Origin: Polaromonas glacialis
GTDB lineage: Bacteria > Pseudomonadota > Gammaproteobacteria > Burkholderiales > Burkholderiaceae_C
NCBI RefSeq assembly: GCF_000709345.1
Contig: NZ_KL448323.1
Coordinates: forward strand, 1,582,912-1,646,911
Length of the DNA stretch: 64,000 nt
Direction of reading: 5' to 3'
The position numbers were made by a program, and so were the translations under genes. Below, piece after piece: positions 53,388-63,003 of this stretch. Within the stretch, counting starts at the first letter, position 1, and each line of letters starts with the position of its first letter. Under the pieces are notes generated by a model. That model was not told where the DNA came from. It did not search any database and saw only the letters and a list, made by a program, of their open reading frames with translations.

Positions 53388-54347
53388 TCATTCAATCTCC
53401 GCCTGGTCGTCCGGCAACGGCACCACCAGCAGCAAGGGCTCGGGCGCCACCTCGAACACCAGCGGCGTCTGCATCCAGACGATTTCGCCGTCGGTGGCCA
53501 CCTTGATGCGTTTCATCCGGCGCGGCGTGACTGTCAGGCGGCGAAAGGAAAAGCTGCGGACGTTCTCGGCTTCCCCGAGCCGCCCGAGAACGCCGCGCAA
53601 CAGCAGGCCAAACAAGGCCAGCGTGCCCATCGGGCGAACCGCCACCGCAGCCAGTTGTCCTTGCCCCACGGCATCGGCTTGCTGCACATCGATGCCGGCC
53701 TGGACCAGCTGCAGGCGGTTGTTGCCGACAAACAGCGTGGGCGTGCGCCACGACGCGGCCTGGCCGGCCGATTCAATGCGCAGGTCCAGCTGGCCCCGGG
53801 CCTTCAGCAGCGTCGCCATGCCCGAGACAAAAGCGACGAAGCGGCTGCGCCCGAACTGCTGCTTCCAGGCTTCGCGGTCCTCCAGTATCTGGGGGTAAAG
53901 ACCCACGCTGGCATTGACCAGAAACAGCCGGCCATTGACCTTGCCGGCCTGGACTGGCGAGACGCGGCCGCGCAACAGGACCCGGGCGGCCCGGGCGCTG
54001 TCCTGCGAAATCGCATTGTCCCGGCCGAAATAATTGAAGGTGCCCTGGGGAATCACGCCAAAAGGGCAGCCGCTGCCAAGCACGGCATTGGCGACGGCGT
54101 TGATCGTGCCGTCGCCGCCTGCAGCGACCACCACGCCGTGGCGTGCCCTGGCCCGGTCCACCGCGCGCTTGGCCAGCGAGTCCATGGAATCGCCTCCTTC
54201 GCATTGCAGGAATTCGAATTCGCGGCCGCCTTGCTGCAGCACGCGGCTGATGGTCTGCTTTTCCTCTTCGGCGTCGCGATGGCCAGAACCGCCGTTGAAT
54301 ACGATGAACAGCGGCCCGTGGCGGGCGATTTCCTGGGTGTCGGTCAT
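53388..54347 (-). CDS. diacylglycerol/lipid kinase family protein
   Basis: A 319-residue kinase with a DAGK catalytic domain: FIVFNGGSGHRD near the N-terminus, VAAGGDGTINAVANAVLGSG near 80 (nucleotide-binding GGDGT), and GVIPQGTFNYFGRDNAI. It would phosphorylate diacylglycerol or a related lipid. The C-terminal half is the usual beta-sandwich (VWMQTPLVFEVAPEPLLLVV). It lies 34 bases upstream of the phosphoesterase gene on the same strand, a possible operon. Confidence 0.87.
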   Translation of the reverse strand: MTDTQEIARHGPLFIVFNGGSGHRDAEEEKQTISRVLQQGGREFEFLQCEGGDSMDSLAKRAVDRARARHGVVVAAGGDGTINAVANAVLGSGCPFGVIPQGTFNYFGRDNAISQDSARAARVLLRGRVSPVQAGKVNGRLFLVNASVGLYPQILEDREAWKQQFGRSRFVAFVSGMATLLKARGQLDLRIESAGQAASWRTPTLFVGNNRLQLVQAGIDVQQADAVGQGQLAAVAVRPMGTLALFGLLLRGVLGRLGEAENVRSFSFRRLTVTPRRMKRIKVATDGEIVWMQTPLVFEVAPEPLLLVVPLPDDQAEIE

Positions 54348-54436
54348 GCCGGAAGAATAAACCGGCGATATTGCCCACGCTGTCAGCCAAACCCGCTTTT
54401 CAGGCGGGTCCCGGGGCTTTCCTTGTCAAGCCAGGC

Positions 54437-55165
54437 TCAAGGGCGGGCAGGCAAGGGAAGCATCTGCACGGACCCCGAAATATTGACCAGCACCGTGCTC
54501 TTGCCGGCCTCGACCGGCACGGGCGCATCGGCCATCTCGGACTTGGCACTCATGGCCATCGCGCGCGGGCGCGGCATGGGGCCCTGGTCGTTGGTGTTGA
54601 TCGAGACCTCGCGCAAGGCGTAGCCGCCAAAGCCGAAAGCACGGGAAACCTCGCCCGCCTTGGCCTTGAACTGCTCGATTGCCTGCGCCTGGGCTTCGCC
54701 CTCGACCCGGGCGCGCTGTTCGCGGCTCAAGGCAAAGCTGACGCTGCCCAGGCTCAAAGTCTGTATCTTGCCGGCCGTGCCGGTGATGCGCGGAAAATCC
54801 TTGCCTTCGAGCACCAGCTCGGTCGATCCCTGCCAGCCGTTGATCTTGCCGTCCTTGCCGTAGCGCGGGTACAGGCTGAAATTGCCGGTGCGCACGTCCA
54901 TCTGGCCAGGAGATGCAGCCTGCCGGGCCTGCGTCAGCGCGGCGTCAAGCGCCTGCCTGAGCTGCGTTTGCACGGCGGCGGCATCTGGCCCGTCGCGGCT
55001 GGTGGTCAGCGAAATCGACAACAGGTCCTGCTGCACCTCGACCGAACCGCTGGCGGAAAGCTGGGCCACGTTTTTCAGCGCCTCATTCGGCACATTTTGA
55101 GAAAAAACGCCAGTTGCGCATAGTGCAAGGGCACATGCAGCTATTGATTTAGTAGCAGTCAGCAT
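54437..55165 (-). CDS. SIMPL-domain (DUF541) periplasmic protein
   Basis: A 242-residue exported protein with a signal peptide (SIAACALALCATGVFSQN, cleavage near residue 23) and a SIMPL domain (LSASGSVEVQQDLLSISLTT, then RVEGEAQAQAIEQFKAKAGE). The function of the family is poorly known; some members act in oxidative-stress or membrane processes. The codons for the signal peptide coincide with a copy of the dispersed repeat. ATG 55165 starts the signal peptide; an upstream in-frame start at 55273 is not supported. Confidence 0.85.
   Translation of the reverse strand: MLTATKSIAACALALCATGVFSQNVPNEALKNVAQLSASGSVEVQQDLLSISLTTSRDGPDAAAVQTQLRQALDAALTQARQAASPGQMDVRTGNFSLYPRYGKDGKINGWQGSTELVLEGKDFPRITGTAGKIQTLSLGSVSFALSREQRARVEGEAQAQAIEQFKAKAGEVSRAFGFGGYALREVSINTNDQGPMPRPRAMAMSAKSEMADAPVPVEAGKSTVLVNISGSVQMLPLPARP
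55139..55156. repeat. dispersed palindromic repeat inside a signal peptide, copy 9
   Basis: GCTATTGATTTAGTAGC. On the minus strand it is read as ATKSIAA within the signal peptide of the SIMPL protein. Confidence 0.6.
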
Positions 55166-55542
55166 ATTGGATTTACCTTTGACGAAGACAAAAATCGCAT
55201 GCAAGCCGCTGAAAACCGGTCTGCGGCCCAGGTCGCAACCCAAACAGCAAGCTGCGGCTTCGCGCGGCATCATGCGTGCAGCGACCTAGCATAAACCCAC
55301 TCAAACCCGGTAGGGCTTTGAAGCCTGCAACGCCTCCCGAAGCGCGTTCTTTCAACGCCGAAAGCCCTTAGTCCCGCCTTTGCAGGAGCGATATTGGCTG
55401 CAAAGAACAAACCATCCGGCGCATTGCCAGCGCAAATGGAATAAATAGAAATAAAAGTAATAAATAGTTTTTTTGATAAAAAAAAGAGACATTCACTTTT
55501 TTCCGCCCTCAAAATGGCCGTGTTACAAATTAAAAGACCACC
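55166..55542. promoter_or_regulatory. divergent intergenic region, SIMPL gene / response regulator gene
   Basis: About 377 bases. The right third (55430-55540) is strikingly A/T-rich, with A and T runs and no long frames, and should hold the promoter of the two-component operon. No exact -35/-10 was chosen. The left part is GC-rich and contains no supported gene. Confidence 0.5.
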
Positions 55543-56280
55543 ATGCTACAAGCCCAATCCAACGCCCGTGCCGACAAAATCCTGATCCTCGACGACGACG
55601 CACGCATCCGCGACTTGCTGCGCCGCTACCTGGCCCAGGAGGGTTTTGACGTGATCCTGGCCGAAGACAGCAAGGCATTGAACCGCATCATGCTGCGCGA
55701 CGCGGTGGACCTGATCGTGCTCGATCTGATGATGCCGGGAGAGGACGGCCTGTCGATCTGCCGGCGCCTGCGCGCGGCCAACGACCGCACGCCCATCATC
55801 ATGCTGACGGCCAAGGGCGAGGATGTGGACCGCATCGTCGGCCTCGAAGTCGGCGCCGACGACTACCTGGCCAAGCCCTTCAATCCGCGCGAGCTTCTTG
55901 CCCGCATTCATGCGGTGCTGCGTCGCCGGCCCACCGCCGAGGTGCCGGGCGCGCCGTCGAGCGACCAGGAAGTCATCACTTTCGGCCCGTTCTCTTTCGA
56001 CATGAGCCTGCGCACGCTGCAGAAAAACGGCGAGGAACTGCCGCTGACCACCGGCGAATTCGCCATGCTCAAGACCTTGGTGCGCCATCCGCGCCAGCCG
56101 CTTTCGCGTGAAAAACTGGCGCAGCTGGCACGTGGCCGCGAGTTCGAACCCTTTGACCGCAGCCTGGACGTGCAGGTGTCGCGCCTGCGCAAGCTGATTG
56201 AAACCGATGCGGCAGTCCCGCGCTACATCCAGACCGTCTGGGGAATCGGCTACGTGTTCGTGCCGGATGGCAACAACTGA
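55543..56280 (+). CDS. ompR: OmpR-family response regulator
   Basis: A 245-residue regulator very like OmpR. The receiver domain has LDDDARIRD and phosphoacceptor Asp61 (VLDLMMPGEDG), Thr and Lys in MLTAKGED and LAKPFNPREL. The DNA-binding winged helix follows (LPLTTGEFAMLKTLVRHPRQ, then DVQVSRLRKLIE) and ends in YIQTVWGIGYVFVPDG. The kinase gene follows after about 150 bases. The regulated genes are not known here; a link to porins is by analogy. Confidence 0.92.
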   Translation: MLQAQSNARADKILILDDDARIRDLLRRYLAQEGFDVILAEDSKALNRIMLRDAVDLIVLDLMMPGEDGLSICRRLRAANDRTPIIMLTAKGEDVDRIVGLEVGADDYLAKPFNPRELLARIHAVLRRRPTAEVPGAPSSDQEVITFGPFSFDMSLRTLQKNGEELPLTTGEFAMLKTLVRHPRQPLSREKLAQLARGREFEPFDRSLDVQVSRLRKLIETDAAVPRYIQTVWGIGYVFVPDGNN

Positions 56281-56429
56281 GCAGTTGCCGCCTTTTTCTG
56301 AATTCTGCCCCTGGCCTGCGGCAGATCAAAAAGCGCCGTGCCGGCCAAGTGATAATGGCCGATTTCCCAGCCAGCGCGCCGTGCCTGATTCACCGCTCAT
56401 ACCGAATCCCGGGACGCCCGCCCCTTGCC

Positions 56430-57806
56430 ATGCAAACTTCCCGCCCGACCCCGCTTGAAAGCGCGCCCGCGCCGCTGGAAGCGCGCCCGCGCCGGCGAAT
56501 CAACCTGTTCTGGCGGACTTTTTTCTTTCTGGCGCTGCTGCTGTTCGGCTCGATCATTGCCTGGTTGCAGACGTTTCGCACGCTTGAAACCGAACCCCGC
56601 GCGATTCAAAGCGCCCAGCAACTCGCCACCCTGGTCAACACCGCCCGGGTGGCGCTGCGCTATGCCGATCCCATCGGGCGCGACATGCTGATCAAGGCGC
56701 TGGCCGAGGAAGAGCATGTCCGCATCATGACGCGCGACCCGAAAGATGCTTTCGAGCCCTACGTCAGCGATGAATTCGGCGAACGAATTGCGAACGAACT
56801 CACCCGGCGGCTTGGCGCAGGCACGGTGGTGGCCGGCGCCGTCAACCACAAGGAAGGCCTGTGGATCGGCTTTTCCATCAATGGCGCGTCTTACTGGCTG
56901 TTGACCGATCCTTCCCAGCTGGGGCCGTCGCGCACCAGCACCTGGGCGATCTGGCTGGTCACGGCGGCGGCCCTGTCGCTGGCCGGCGCGGCGGTGATTG
57001 CGCGCCTGATCAACCAGCCGCTCAAGCAACTGTCTTTCGCCGCCAGCCGGATGCGCGACGGCGACTTCGATGCCAGCCGGCTTGACGAGCAGGTGGCCAC
57101 CAGCGAAGTGCGCGAGGTCAATATCGGCTTTAACCGCATGGCAGCCCAACTCTCCAAGATCGAGCAGGACCGGGTGGTGATGCTGGCGGGCATTTCGCAT
57201 GACCTGCGCACCCCGCTGGCCCGGCTTCGCCTGGAAACCGAAATGAGCGTGGCTGACCCGGACGCGCGCCAGCACATGGTGGCCGACATTGCCCAGCTCG
57301 ACGCCATCATCGACAAATTCCTCGATTACGCCCGGCCTGAACCGGCCCACCTGGAGCCCATCGTGCTCAACGACGTGATTGCGCAATCGATGTATGCGGT
57401 GGCCGACTACCCGGACATGGACGTCACCGTCAGCATTCCGGACAACACCAAGGTGCTGGCAGACCGGGTCGATCTGTCGCGGGTGATTGCCAACCTGCTG
57501 GAAAATTCCAGGCGCTATGGCAAGAGCAGCGACACCGGCACGGCGCAGGTGGACATCTCGGCCCGGGTCAGCGACGCCTGGGTACTCCTGAAGATCCGCG
57601 ACCATGGCAACGGCGTGGCAACCGAGGTGTTGTCCAGGCTCACCAATCCGTTTTTCAGGGGCGATGTCGCGCGCACCGAGGCGACTGGCGCCGGCCTGGG
57701 GCTGGCGATTGCCGAAAAGACCGTGCTGCGCATGGGCGGGCTGTTCAGCCTGTCCAACACCGGCTCCGGCGGCCTGGCCGCCCACATCAAGCTGCGCCGG
57801 GGTTGA
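56430..57806 (+). CDS. envZ: EnvZ-like sensor histidine kinase
   Basis: A 458-residue membrane kinase. One helix near the N-terminus (TFFFLALLLFGSIIAWLQTF) and another at about 172-192 (WAIWLVTAAALSLAGAAVIA) enclose a periplasmic domain of about 120 residues. A HAMP domain follows, then the phosphoacceptor His257 in AGISHDLRTPLARLRLETEM. ATP-binding boxes are NLLENSRRYG, DHGNGVATEV and TGAGLGLAIAEKT. It pairs with the OmpR-like protein. The start is unsure: ATG 56430 is chosen, but ATGs at 56349 and 56355 are in frame and no start has a strong ribosome site. Confidence 0.88.
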   Translation: MQTSRPTPLESAPAPLEARPRRRINLFWRTFFFLALLLFGSIIAWLQTFRTLETEPRAIQSAQQLATLVNTARVALRYADPIGRDMLIKALAEEEHVRIMTRDPKDAFEPYVSDEFGERIANELTRRLGAGTVVAGAVNHKEGLWIGFSINGASYWLLTDPSQLGPSRTSTWAIWLVTAAALSLAGAAVIARLINQPLKQLSFAASRMRDGDFDASRLDEQVATSEVREVNIGFNRMAAQLSKIEQDRVVMLAGISHDLRTPLARLRLETEMSVADPDARQHMVADIAQLDAIIDKFLDYARPEPAHLEPIVLNDVIAQSMYAVADYPDMDVTVSIPDNTKVLADRVDLSRVIANLLENSRRYGKSSDTGTAQVDISARVSDAWVLLKIRDHGNGVATEVLSRLTNPFFRGDVARTEATGAGLGLAIAEKTVLRMGGLFSLSNTGSGGLAAHIKLRRG

Positions 57807-57859
57807 GCGTATTTATTGAACCAAATAGGGCTTTTGCGCACTATTCGCGGGCGTTATCA

Positions 57860-57876
57860 GCTATCAATAAAGTAGC
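57860..57876. repeat. dispersed palindromic repeat, copy 10
   Basis: GCTATCAATAAAGTAGC. It overlaps the last codons and stop of ispF on the minus strand (LLY then TAA-type end). Confidence 0.65.
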
Positions 57877-58364
57877 GCCACGGCGCGAGCTTCCAGGCTC
57901 AGGCCCTGGCCGACCGGGCCGAGCTTCTCGGCGGTCTTGGCCTTCACGTTCACCCGGTCCTCCTGCAGACCCAGCCCCTGCGCGATCTGCAAGCGCATGG
58001 CCGGAATGTGCGGGGCGAGCCGGGGCGCCTGGGCCACGACGGTGCTGTCGATGTTGCCGATGCGCAGGCCGCGTTCGGCCAGCAGCCGGCCGGTCTCGCG
58101 CAGCAGAACGATGGAGTCGGCGCCCTTGAAGCGCGCATCGGTGTCCGGAAAATGGCTGCCGATGTCGCCCAGCCCTGCAGCGCCCAGCAGCGCATCGATG
58201 ATGGCGTGCAGCAGCACATCGGCATCCGAATGGCCCAGCAGGCCCAGCGTGTGCGGGACTTCGACGCCGCCCAGGATGAGCTTGCGGCCGGGAACCAGCG
58301 CGTGCGTGTCCCAGCCTTCGCCGATACGGAACGGGGGCGGCGGGGCGGTGGGGTTCGAATTCAT
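57864..58364 (-). CDS. ispF: 2-C-methyl-D-erythritol 2,4-cyclodiphosphate synthase
   Basis: A 166-residue enzyme of the MEP isoprenoid pathway. Metal-binding residues are in [11 protein letters not shown] and [40 protein letters not shown] and the C-terminal [17 protein letters not shown] complete the family signature. It acts two steps after IspD, whose gene lies 47 bases upstream. The last codons overlap a dispersed repeat. Confidence 0.95.
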   Translation of the reverse strand: MNSNPTAPPPPFRIGEGWDTHALVPGRKLILGGVEVPHTLGLLGHSDADVLLHAIIDALLGAAGLGDIGSHFPDTDARFKGADSIVLLRETGRLLAERGLRIGNIDSTVVAQAPRLAPHIPAMRLQIAQGLGLQEDRVNVKAKTAEKLGPVGQGLSLEARAVALLY

Positions 58365-58411
58365 GAATCGGGCTTTCGTGGGTCAGGGAAGTCTGGGGCG
58401 CGCTGCCGCCT

Positions 58412-59134
58412 TCAGGCCGTGCGGCTGCGGTTCAGCAAAATCGCTTCGGCCAGCGCAAAGTCTTCCGGGTAGGTCACCTTGAAGTTCTGCGCGCTGCCCG
58501 CCACCAGCCGGGGTGCCAGGCCCAGCATTTCTATGGCGCTGGACTCGTCGGTGACCGCCGCGCCGGCCAGCGCCAGCGCCTGCCTCAACATGCCGAGGCG
58601 AAACATCTGCGGCGTTTGCGCCAGCCACTTGTCACTGCGGTCCAGCGTCGCGGCCACGCGCCCATTCAGCTCGCACTTCAGCGTATCCGGCAGCTTGTGC
58701 GCCAGCAGCCCGCCCACGGCATCGTGCTGGCAGGCATCAATGAGCTGATTGATCTGGCCAGGCGTCACCAGACAGCGGGCGGCGTCGTGGACCAGCACCC
58801 AGTCGCCAATTTCAGCCCCGGCCTGAAGCAGCGCGCCGAGCCCCTGGCGAACGCTGTCGGCCCGGCTCTCGCCGCCGCAAGCCACCACGTCGAATGGCCT
58901 TTTGGGTATGGAATCAAAAAACCCGTCGCCCGGTGCGACCACCACCAGCGTTCGGGCCAGGCGCTCGATTTCCAGAAACGCCGCCAGCGTGTGCAGCACC
59001 ATCGGCAGGCCGGCGATTTCCTGGTATTGCTTGGCCTGCCCGGTCGCCACGCCGGCCCGGCTGCCCTGGCCAGCGCAGGGAATGAGTGCAAAAAAACGCG
59101 CGCTGGGGCGGGTATCGGCGGGGTCGGTCATCAT
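58412..59134 (-). CDS. ispD: 2-C-methyl-D-erythritol 4-phosphate cytidylyltransferase
   Basis: A 240-residue nucleotidyltransferase that joins CTP to methylerythritol phosphate. The N-terminal ALIPCAGQGSRAGVATGQAK binds CTP, and VLVHDAARCLVTPGQINQLI and WLAQTPQMFRLGMLRQAL are family motifs. The start ATG at 59134 is only 30 bases from the divergent mfd start; an adjacent ATG at 59131 is also possible. Confidence 0.95.
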   Translation of the reverse strand: MMTDPADTRPSARFFALIPCAGQGSRAGVATGQAKQYQEIAGLPMVLHTLAAFLEIERLARTLVVVAPGDGFFDSIPKRPFDVVACGGESRADSVRQGLGALLQAGAEIGDWVLVHDAARCLVTPGQINQLIDACQHDAVGGLLAHKLPDTLKCELNGRVAATLDRSDKWLAQTPQMFRLGMLRQALALAGAAVTDESSAIEMLGLAPRLVAGSAQNFKVTYPEDFALAEAILLNRSRTA

Positions 59135-59164
59135 CGCCCCATCATAAATTCTAAAATCAGGCCG

Positions 59165-62100
59165 ATGCACCTTCCTTCACTCGTGACCGGCAAACGCTAC
59201 ACCCTGCCCCAGCCCACCCCTTCCGCCGACGCCCTGCTCCTGGCGAGCCTCGGCCAACGCGAAAAAGCCGCCGGCAAACTCACCGCCATCGTTACCTCGG
59301 ACGCCGCCACCGCCCAGCGCCTGATGGACGAAATGGCGTTTTTTGCGCCCGATTTGCGCTGCGCCCTGTTTCCCGACTGGGAAACCCTGCCCTACGACGC
59401 GTTTTCGCCGCACCAGGATCTGATCAGCGAGCGGCTGGCGACGCTGTGGCGCATCCAGCAGCGCGACAAGGAAACCGGCGCCGACGTGGTCATCGTGCCG
59501 GCCACCACCGCGCTGTACCGGCTGGCGCCACCCAGTTTTCTGGCCGGCTACACCTTCGAGTTCAAGGTGAAGCAAAAGCTCGATGAAACCAAGCTCAAGG
59601 CGCAGCTCACGCTGGCCGGCTACAGCCATGTGACGCAGGTCGTCAGCCCCGGCGAATACGCCGTGCGCGGCGGGCTGATCGACTTGTTCCCGATGGGTTC
59701 GCTGGTGCCCTACCGGGTGGACCTGTTCGACGACGAGATCGACTCCATCCGCACTTTCGACCCCGACAGCCAGCGCTCTTTGTATCCGGTGCCAGAAGTG
59801 CGCCTGCTGCCGGGCCGCGAGTTTCCGATGGACAACGACGCGCGCGCCAAATTCCGCAACCGCTGGCGCGAGTTGCTGGAGGGCGATCCGACCAAGAGCC
59901 GCATCTACAAGGACATGGGCAACGGCGTCGCCACCGCCGGCATCGAGTACTACCTGCCACTGTTCTTCGAAGAAACCGCCACCGTGTTCGACTACCTCGG
60001 AAAGCAGGCAACGGTGGTGCTGCATGGCGACCTGGAGCCGGCCTTTCAGCGCTTCTGGCAGGACACGAAAGACCGCTACCGTCTGGTGAAGGACGCGCCC
60101 GACCGGCCGGCGCTGCCGCCCGAGTCGCTGTTTTTGAGCACCGAGCAGTTCTATTCGCGCGCCAACGATTACGCCCAGCTGGCGCTGCGCGGCACGGTTG
60201 AAGACGTGGCCGACAACGCCCAGTTCCAGAAGCTCGGCGAAATGGCCGTGGTGCGCGGCGCCGAAGACCCGCTGGCCGGCTTCAAGCGCCATGCCAAAGC
60301 TACCCCCCACCGCGTGCTGCTGCTGGCCGAAAGCGACGGCCGGCGCGAAAGCCTGCTCGACTTTTTGCGCGCCAGCAACGTCAGCCCGCCGGTTTTTGAC
60401 TCGCTCGAAGACTTCCAGACCAGTCATGAAAAAATCGGCATCGCCACCGCCGCGCTGAACAGCGGCTTCAGCTGGCTAGAAGAAGGCATCGACTTCGTCA
60501 CCGAAACCGAGCTGTTCGCCGCCGGCATCACCATCCGCCGGCGCAACAAGCGGCAAGAAGCGGTCAGCGATGTCGAGGCGCTGATCAAGGACTTGTCGGA
60601 GCTGAACGTCGGCGACCCAGTGGTTCACAGCGCCCACGGCATCGGCCGCTACCGGGGGCTGATCAACCTCGACCTGGGCGAAAAAACGCCTGACGGCTCG
60701 CCGGCATTGCAGGAGTTTTTGCACCTCGAATACGCCGACAAGGCCACGCTTTACGTGCCGGTCAGCCAGTTGCACCAGATCAGCCGCTACACCGGCGTCA
60801 GTGCCGACGAAGCGCCGCTGCACCGCCTGGGCAGCGGCCAGTGGGAAAAAGCCAGGCGCAAGGCCGCCGAGCAAATCCGCGATTCGGCGGCCGAGCTGCT
60901 CAACATCTATGCGCGCCGCGCGCTGCGCGAAGGCCATGCCTTTCGCTACTCGCCGGGTGACTACGAGGTGTTCGCCAACGATTTCGGCTTTGACGAAACA
61001 CCCGACCAGAGCGCGGCGATCCATGCCGTCATCCAGGACATGATCAGTCCGCGCCCCATGGACCGGCTGGTTTGCGGCGACGTGGGCTTCGGCAAGACCG
61101 AGGTCGCCCTGCGTGCCGCCTTCATCGCGATCACCGGCGGCAAGCAGGTAGCCTTGCTGGCGCCGACCACGCTGCTGGCCGAGCAGCATTACCAGACACT
61201 GGTGGACCGCTTTGCCAAATGGCCGGTCAAGGTCGCCGAGATGAGCCGCTTTCGCTCGGCCAAGGAAATCACCGCCGCCATCAAGGGCCTGGCCGACGGC
61301 ACGGTCGATATCGTCGTCGGCACCCACAAGCTGCTGAGCCAGAATGTGAAGTTCGCGCGGCTGGGCCTCTTGATCATTGACGAGGAGCACCGCTTTGGCG
61401 TGCGCCACAAGGAAGCCATGAAAGCCATGCGCGCCGAAGTCGATGTGCTGACGCTGACCGCCACGCCGATTCCGCGCACGCTGGGCATGGCGCTTGAAGG
61501 CTTGCGGGATCTGAGCGTGATTGCGACCGCGCCGCAGAGGCGGCTGGCCATCAAGACCTTTGTGCGCACCGAAGGCAACGGCGTGATCCGCGAGGCCGTG
61601 CTGCGCGAACTCAAGCGCGGGGGCCAGGTTTACTTTTTGCACAACGAAGTCGAAACCATCGAAAACCGCCGCCAGAAGCTCGAAGAGTTGCTGCCCGAAG
61701 CGCGCATCGCCGTGGCCCACGGGCAAATGCCCGAGCGCGAACTGGAGCGCGTGATGAAGGATTTCGTTGCCCAGCGCTACAACCTGCTGCTGTGCTCGAC
61801 CATCATTGAAACCGGCATTGACGTGCCCACCGCCAACACGATCTTGATGAGCCGCGCCGACAAGTTCGGCCTGGCGCAGCTGCACCAGCTGCGCGGCCGC
61901 GTCGGCCGCAGCCACCACCAGGCTTACGCGTATCTGATGGTGCCCGACCTCGAAGGCCTGACCAAGCAGGCCAGCCAGCGGTTAGATGCGATCCAGCAGA
62001 TGGAAGAACTCGGCTCCGGTTTTTACCTGGCCATGCACGACCTGGAAATTCGCGGCACCGGTGAAGTGCTGGGTGAAAACCAGAGCGGCAACATGCTGGA

Positions 62101-62650
62101 GATCGGCTTTCAGCTCTACAACGAAATGCTCAGCGAAGCCGTGGCGTCCCTAAAGGCCGGCCGCGAGCCGGATTTGCTGTCGCCGCTCAGCGTCACGACC
62201 GAGATCAACCTGCACGCCCCCGCGCTGCTGCCCAGCGACTACTGCGGCGACGTGCATCTGCGCCTGAGCTTCTACAAAAAGCTCGCCACGGCGAAGAAAA
62301 CCGAGCAGATCGACGCGTTGCTGGAGGAAATCGTGGACCGCTTCGGCAAGCTGCCCGCGCAGGCGCAAACGCTGATCGACGTGCATCGCCTGCGGGTCAT
62401 CGCCAAGCCCTACGGCGTCGTCAAGGTCGATGCCGCACCCGGCGCAATCACCATCACCTTCAGGAAGGACCCGCCGATTGACTCGATGGCCATCATCCAC
62501 CTGATCCAGAAGAACAAGCACATCAAGCTCGCCGGCAACGACAAGCTGCGCATCGAGCGCCCACTGCCCGAGGCGAAAGACCGGACGCAGATGGTGCGCG
62601 ATGTGCTGCGGAGCCTGGGGCAACCGGTGGCGTCAGAGGTGTTGGCATAG
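59165..62650 (+). CDS. mfd: transcription-repair coupling factor Mfd
   Basis: An 1161-residue translocase that removes stalled RNA polymerase at DNA damage and recruits UvrA. The UvrB-homology region is FPDWETLPYDAFSPHQDLIS near residue 63 with GEYAVRGGLIDLFPMGS. The RNA polymerase-interacting domain is near 480-560 (GDPVVHSAHGIGRYRGL). The helicase motifs are VCGDVGFGKTEVALRAAF (Walker A), LLIIDEEHRFGVRHKE (DEEH box) and RVGRSHHQAYAYLM. The C-terminal TRCF domain ends the protein. The ATG at 59165 matches the family N-terminus MHLPSLVTGKRYTLP. Confidence 0.96.
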   Translation: MHLPSLVTGKRYTLPQPTPSADALLLASLGQREKAAGKLTAIVTSDAATAQRLMDEMAFFAPDLRCALFPDWETLPYDAFSPHQDLISERLATLWRIQQRDKETGADVVIVPATTALYRLAPPSFLAGYTFEFKVKQKLDETKLKAQLTLAGYSHVTQVVSPGEYAVRGGLIDLFPMGSLVPYRVDLFDDEIDSIRTFDPDSQRSLYPVPEVRLLPGREFPMDNDARAKFRNRWRELLEGDPTKSRIYKDMGNGVATAGIEYYLPLFFEETATVFDYLGKQATVVLHGDLEPAFQRFWQDTKDRYRLVKDAPDRPALPPESLFLSTEQFYSRANDYAQLALRGTVEDVADNAQFQKLGEMAVVRGAEDPLAGFKRHAKATPHRVLLLAESDGRRESLLDFLRASNVSPPVFDSLEDFQTSHEKIGIATAALNSGFSWLEEGIDFVTETELFAAGITIRRRNKRQEAVSDVEALIKDLSELNVGDPVVHSAHGIGRYRGLINLDLGEKTPDGSPALQEFLHLEYADKATLYVPVSQLHQISRYTGVSADEAPLHRLGSGQWEKARRKAAEQIRDSAAELLNIYARRALREGHAFRYSPGDYEVFANDFGFDETPDQSAAIHAVIQDMISPRPMDRLVCGDVGFGKTEVALRAAFIAITGGKQVALLAPTTLLAEQHYQTLVDRFAKWPVKVAEMSRFRSAKEITAAIKGLADGTVDIVVGTHKLLSQNVKFARLGLLIIDEEHRFGVRHKEAMKAMRAEVDVLTLTATPIPRTLGMALEGLRDLSVIATAPQRRLAIKTFVRTEGNGVIREAVLRELKRGGQVYFLHNEVETIENRRQKLEELLPEARIAVAHGQMPERELERVMKDFVAQRYNLLLCSTIIETGIDVPTANTILMSRADKFGLAQLHQLRGRVGRSHHQAYAYLMVPDLEGLTKQASQRLDAIQQMEELGSGFYLAMHDLEIRGTGEVLGENQSGNMLEIGFQLYNEMLSEAVASLKAGREPDLLSPLSVTTEINLHAPALLPSDYCGDVHLRLSFYKKLATAKKTEQIDALLEEIVDRFGKLPAQAQTLIDVHRLRVIAKPYGVVKVDAAPGAITITFRKDPPIDSMAIIHLIQKNKHIKLAGNDKLRIERPLPEAKDRTQMVRDVLRSLGQPVASEVLA

Positions 62651-62671
62651 GCCATGGCATAGGCTAAACTA

Positions 62672-62693
62672 CAAAACGCTCGAACCCGTTTTG
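62672..62693. promoter_or_regulatory. inverted repeat, probable vapBC operator
   Basis: CAAAACG (62672-62678) and CGTTTTG (62687-62693) are perfect complements with an eight-base spacer, ending 10 bases before the vapB ATG. VapB-type antitoxins usually repress their own operon by binding such repeats. Confidence 0.6.
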
Positions 62694-62703
62694 GAGAAAC
62701 ACC

Positions 62704-63003
62704 ATGCCTATTCTTTCAGAAAAAGTCGCTGACGACAGCGCCGAGGCCGCGCCCCGGCCCGTGCGCCTGTTTCGCAATGGCGCGAATCAGGCGGTGCGCA
62801 TTCCCAAGGAATTTGAATTGCCTGGCAAGGACGCGTTGATCCGTCGTGAAGGCAACAGACTCATCATCGAGGCCATTGAACCCAAGCACCCCAAAGGCAG
62901 TGCCGCCGCCTTGTTGGCGGTTCTGGCCACCATGGAGCCGATTGACGAAGGGTTTCCTGACGTTGACGAGGGCTTGCTGCCGCTGGACGACATTGATTTA
63001 TGA
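62704..63003 (+). CDS. vapB: VapB-type antitoxin
   Basis: A 99-residue AbrB-fold antitoxin (PRPVRLFRNGANQAVRIPKE, then DALIRREGNRLIIEAIEP) which would bind DNA with its N-terminal swapped-hairpin domain. The acidic C-terminus (DEGFPDVDEGLLPLDDIDL) would neutralise VapC. TTGGAG precedes the ATG, and its stop overlaps the vapC start by ATGA. Confidence 0.9.
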   Translation: MPILSEKVADDSAEAAPRPVRLFRNGANQAVRIPKEFELPGKDALIRREGNRLIIEAIEPKHPKGSAAALLAVLATMEPIDEGFPDVDEGLLPLDDIDL

